A DNA stretch of 64,000 nucleotides from Pithys albifrons albifrons (taxonomy: Eukaryota; Chordata; Aves; Passeriformes; Thamnophilidae). Positions 61,801 through 64,000 of this stretch are shown piece after piece. The stretch lies in the NCBI RefSeq assembly GCF_047495875.1, contig NC_092465.1, positions 4,798,160-4,862,159 on the forward strand. Reading direction: 5' to 3'. The notes beneath the pieces are model-generated. The model searched no databases, was not told the DNA's origin, and saw only the letters and a list, made by a program, of their open reading frames with translations. The first letter of the stretch is position 1; every line of letters starts with the position of its first letter. The translations under genes were made by a program, and so were the position numbers.

Positions 61801-64000
61801 AGTTTGTGGTAACTGGGATTTGGGAAGATGAGCTTGGCTGAGTTGTTCCAAAATTGCAAGGGTCCAGGTGAAGACAAAGGAAGGGCAAGTCCTCAAATCC
61901 TCGGTTGCACTTTGTGTGTGTAAGACATCCTAGAAAACCAAGTAATCTCTAAAGGCATCCAGCTTCCCCACCCTCTCCCAAGACAGGAGCTCCAGAGGTT
62001 TTACAGCAGGTTTTGCTGGTAATGAGAGAGGCTTTAAGTCATTTTGTATCTATGTTAACAGTATGGATTTATGTTGGTGTCCCATGGGAAAACATGGTGA
62101 CACAAATCCTGCAAGAGGAGCTTTGTGTGCCCTATTGCAAGGTGTTTTATGACCTTGTTGGTGTAAGTTTAACTCCACGTGCCTGTGCCAGTATCTTCTC
62201 AAGAACAATGTGAACTCTTCCCTTTTATCCTAGCATATAAAATAACAGGGCCTTGTGACATATTATAGGCTCTTCCATTAGATTTAATTTCTCCTCTTGT
62301 TTATTTTATTGCACTGACTTAAGAAATATACAATACCAGGCTTGTCATTGCCTTAGGGTTTTTTTCTCTATAAATATTATCTTTTTGATGATTCCGAGAA
62401 TTCTGAGGAAAAAAAATATTGATTTTGCTATGTCAAAAGGCTTTTCTGTATCTCATAAATATTCTTTTTGTCAAGATTTAATAATTCGTTGTCCAAGCCA
62501 GTGCCTAAGTGGAATAGATTTATGTTAATACAAACTTTCTTTGGTATTAAGATGATCAATTTTTCAAGTGAGGAAAAAAGGGAAGGTGTCAGGAGCAACA
62601 AATTATCATATGTACTATGGTTTACTTGTAACCTCAGCTTCAAACCAGATGGTTTTGAGCAAGAGTTCACTGGGTAGATGTTAAAATACAGAGAGGGAAG
62701 GAGATATTTTGCATAGCAACAGTAGGAAAAATATTGATGTTAATCAGAGCCAGCAGGTGCTGAACCAAAATGTTTGTAGGATGGTTTTCCATGCTCATCT
62801 TTGATAGCATGTGGGATTATGAAAATTAGAGCTGATTATCAAGTTTCAGTTACACCTGAAAACCCCAGTCCAGTGTACTTAATAAGCACTTTTGCATGGT
62901 TGCTGGGCCCTTAGCCAGGTGCCAGCTACGTACCCATGGAGCAGGGAGAGGCTTTCCATGGAAAAAGCAGGAGTCCCCAGAGGCCAGAGCATCCCTTCTC
63001 CTTCCTAGGGCAAGAGCAATTAGGTTATAAAGTGAAACCACAGTGATTCCAGTTAGAGTAGATGAAAATGGGACAAAATACTCATTTTTGCTAAATATGA
63101 TAAAAGTCATTTGGGGACAGGTGATGAGAATGACTGGTACAGTCTTAATCTTTTGGGCTATTGTGCCTGTTAAACAAAAGTACTTGATAAACTGTGACTA
63201 AATGAACATTATAGCTCAGATAAATCCTACAACTTGTATAGGAAAAGTGAAAATCCCCAAAAGCTGTGTATGTTGCCTGCCTTCCCTGGCCTGCTTTTCC
63301 TAATGTTTTTTGTTTGTTTGTTTGTTTTGTTTGTTTTTTTAAGTGGATATTCTTATGGGTGTTTTTTTTTCTTATGAGTATTATGACTAAATGTGAGCTA
63401 AGTTTTTTTTGCTGACTTTCTAACCATGAGGAATGCAATTTAGAAATAAATCAGCTCCTAATTTAATTACCTGGGCTTTGTTTTTAATTACATGCTTCTA
63501 CTAATCGAACAGCAAATTATGTAAAATTGAAGATGGAAAAATTAAATTTGCAGGATATTTTTCTCTGTGGTTTTGGTGACTCAATATGTTATGAAATTGT
63601 ACTTTATCCACAGACTGAGTTGGGAAGGCCAACTAAAATGCTGATATTTTGTTGCATGTATGTTGATGTTTTGTATTTTAATGGGACTCAAAGTTTGACT
63701 TGCTGCCTGACAAAAATCAGGGAGTTATATTCCTCTCTGCAGCAAAGTTTCAGACCAATGAGCCTTCTGGCAGGATGATCAGAGTTGAGTTTCAGTGATG
63801 GCTGTACAGATTGCCAGATTATATTGTATATAATTATCATTTGTTGTTCAGAATTCTTCGTGGTTATGCCAGTGAGAAGCCAGAAGTGCTCTCCTGAGAT
63901 CAATGCATTTTCTCTGCTATTTACACTGCTGAAATCACAGTTTACCTCGCTGTGTGCTTTTATAATATGTTGTACACAACTGTGAATGCATATTTGATTA
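55801..64000. other. Intron 1 to end of window, nothing recognised
   Basis: AT-rich intron. I looked for a cysteine-rich LDL class A exon on the plus strand and found none. A TTTG microsatellite lies at 63305-63340. No other repeat or RNA gene recognised. Confidence 0.5.
63305..63340 (+). repeat. (TTTG)n simple repeat
   Basis: About eight TTTG-like units in a T/G-only run of about 36 bp. Confidence 0.95.

Larger units (their letters stand above)
22436..64000 (+). other. LRP1B: LRP1B intron 1 (5' part, at least 41.5 kb)
   Basis: From the donor at 22436 to the end of the window I find no convincing plus-strand exon with a cysteine-rich LDL class A repeat, which is what exon 2 of an LRP1-type receptor should encode. 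The intron is therefore at least 41.5 kb here. This is inferred from absence. Long AT-rich introns with scattered conserved elements are known for LRP1B, one of the largest vertebrate genes. The other entries after 22435 lie within this intron. Confidence 0.6.

Noticed and set aside
1..64000. CRISPR arrays, bacterial operons, endogenous retrovirus genes or LTR pairs
   Set aside because: Direct reading showed no regularly spaced repeats, no gag/pol/env-like frames and no paired LTRs. The repeats seen are CR1 fragments and simple repeats.

Overview
The window looks like avian nuclear DNA. Three pieces of the CR1 non-LTR retrotransposon family are present, including the typical bird CR1 3' tail. 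The background is AT-rich and gene-poor, and the only strongly GC/CpG-rich block is a vertebrate-type CpG-island promoter. There is nothing bacterial, plasmid-like or viral, and nearly all open frames are short chance frames. The species cannot be fixed from the sequence.

One protein-coding gene can be supported. At 22354-22435 (+) a CpG island holds a first coding exon: an ATG, a hydrophobic signal peptide and a phase-1 GT splice donor. The peptide resembles the N-terminus of LRP1B (low-density lipoprotein receptor-related protein 1B) as I recall it, with about 13 of 24 positions identical and no gap. No LDL-receptor class A exon follows, so the rest of the window (22436-64000) reads as part of a very long first intron, which fits LRP1B. 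The 22 kb upstream fits a gene-poor 5' flank.

Layout: 1-21464 is upstream flank, with a tetranucleotide microsatellite at 2205-2269, weak candidates for non-coding RNA exons at 2277-2329 and 7733-7894, and a likely conserved regulatory block near 15.25-15.79 kb. A CR1 3' tail (21465-21591) abuts the CpG island (about 21655-23080). The island carries a decanucleotide-like GC minisatellite (21905-22192) just upstream of exon 1. Intron 1 contains a minus-strand coding-like island (28443-28705), a block with two abutting octamer motifs (31850-32340), a frame-preserving 60-nt exon candidate (36303-36362), a cluster of conserved-looking AT-rich elements (39.5-41.1 kb), a minus-strand exon candidate with good splice sites on both sides (41289-41404), a (TA)n array (45718-45769), another conserved-looking block (48.2-49.0 kb), an internally deleted CR1 ORF2 copy (about 50036-51262, minus) and a CR1 3' tail (55643-55800, minus).

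I found no operon-like or multi-gene system. The more interesting observations are the promoter minisatellite, the frame-preserving and antisense exon candidates inside intron 1, the tandem POU octamers, and a pair of interleaved 8-bp inverted repeats at 34000-34028 that can form either of two mutually exclusive hairpins.
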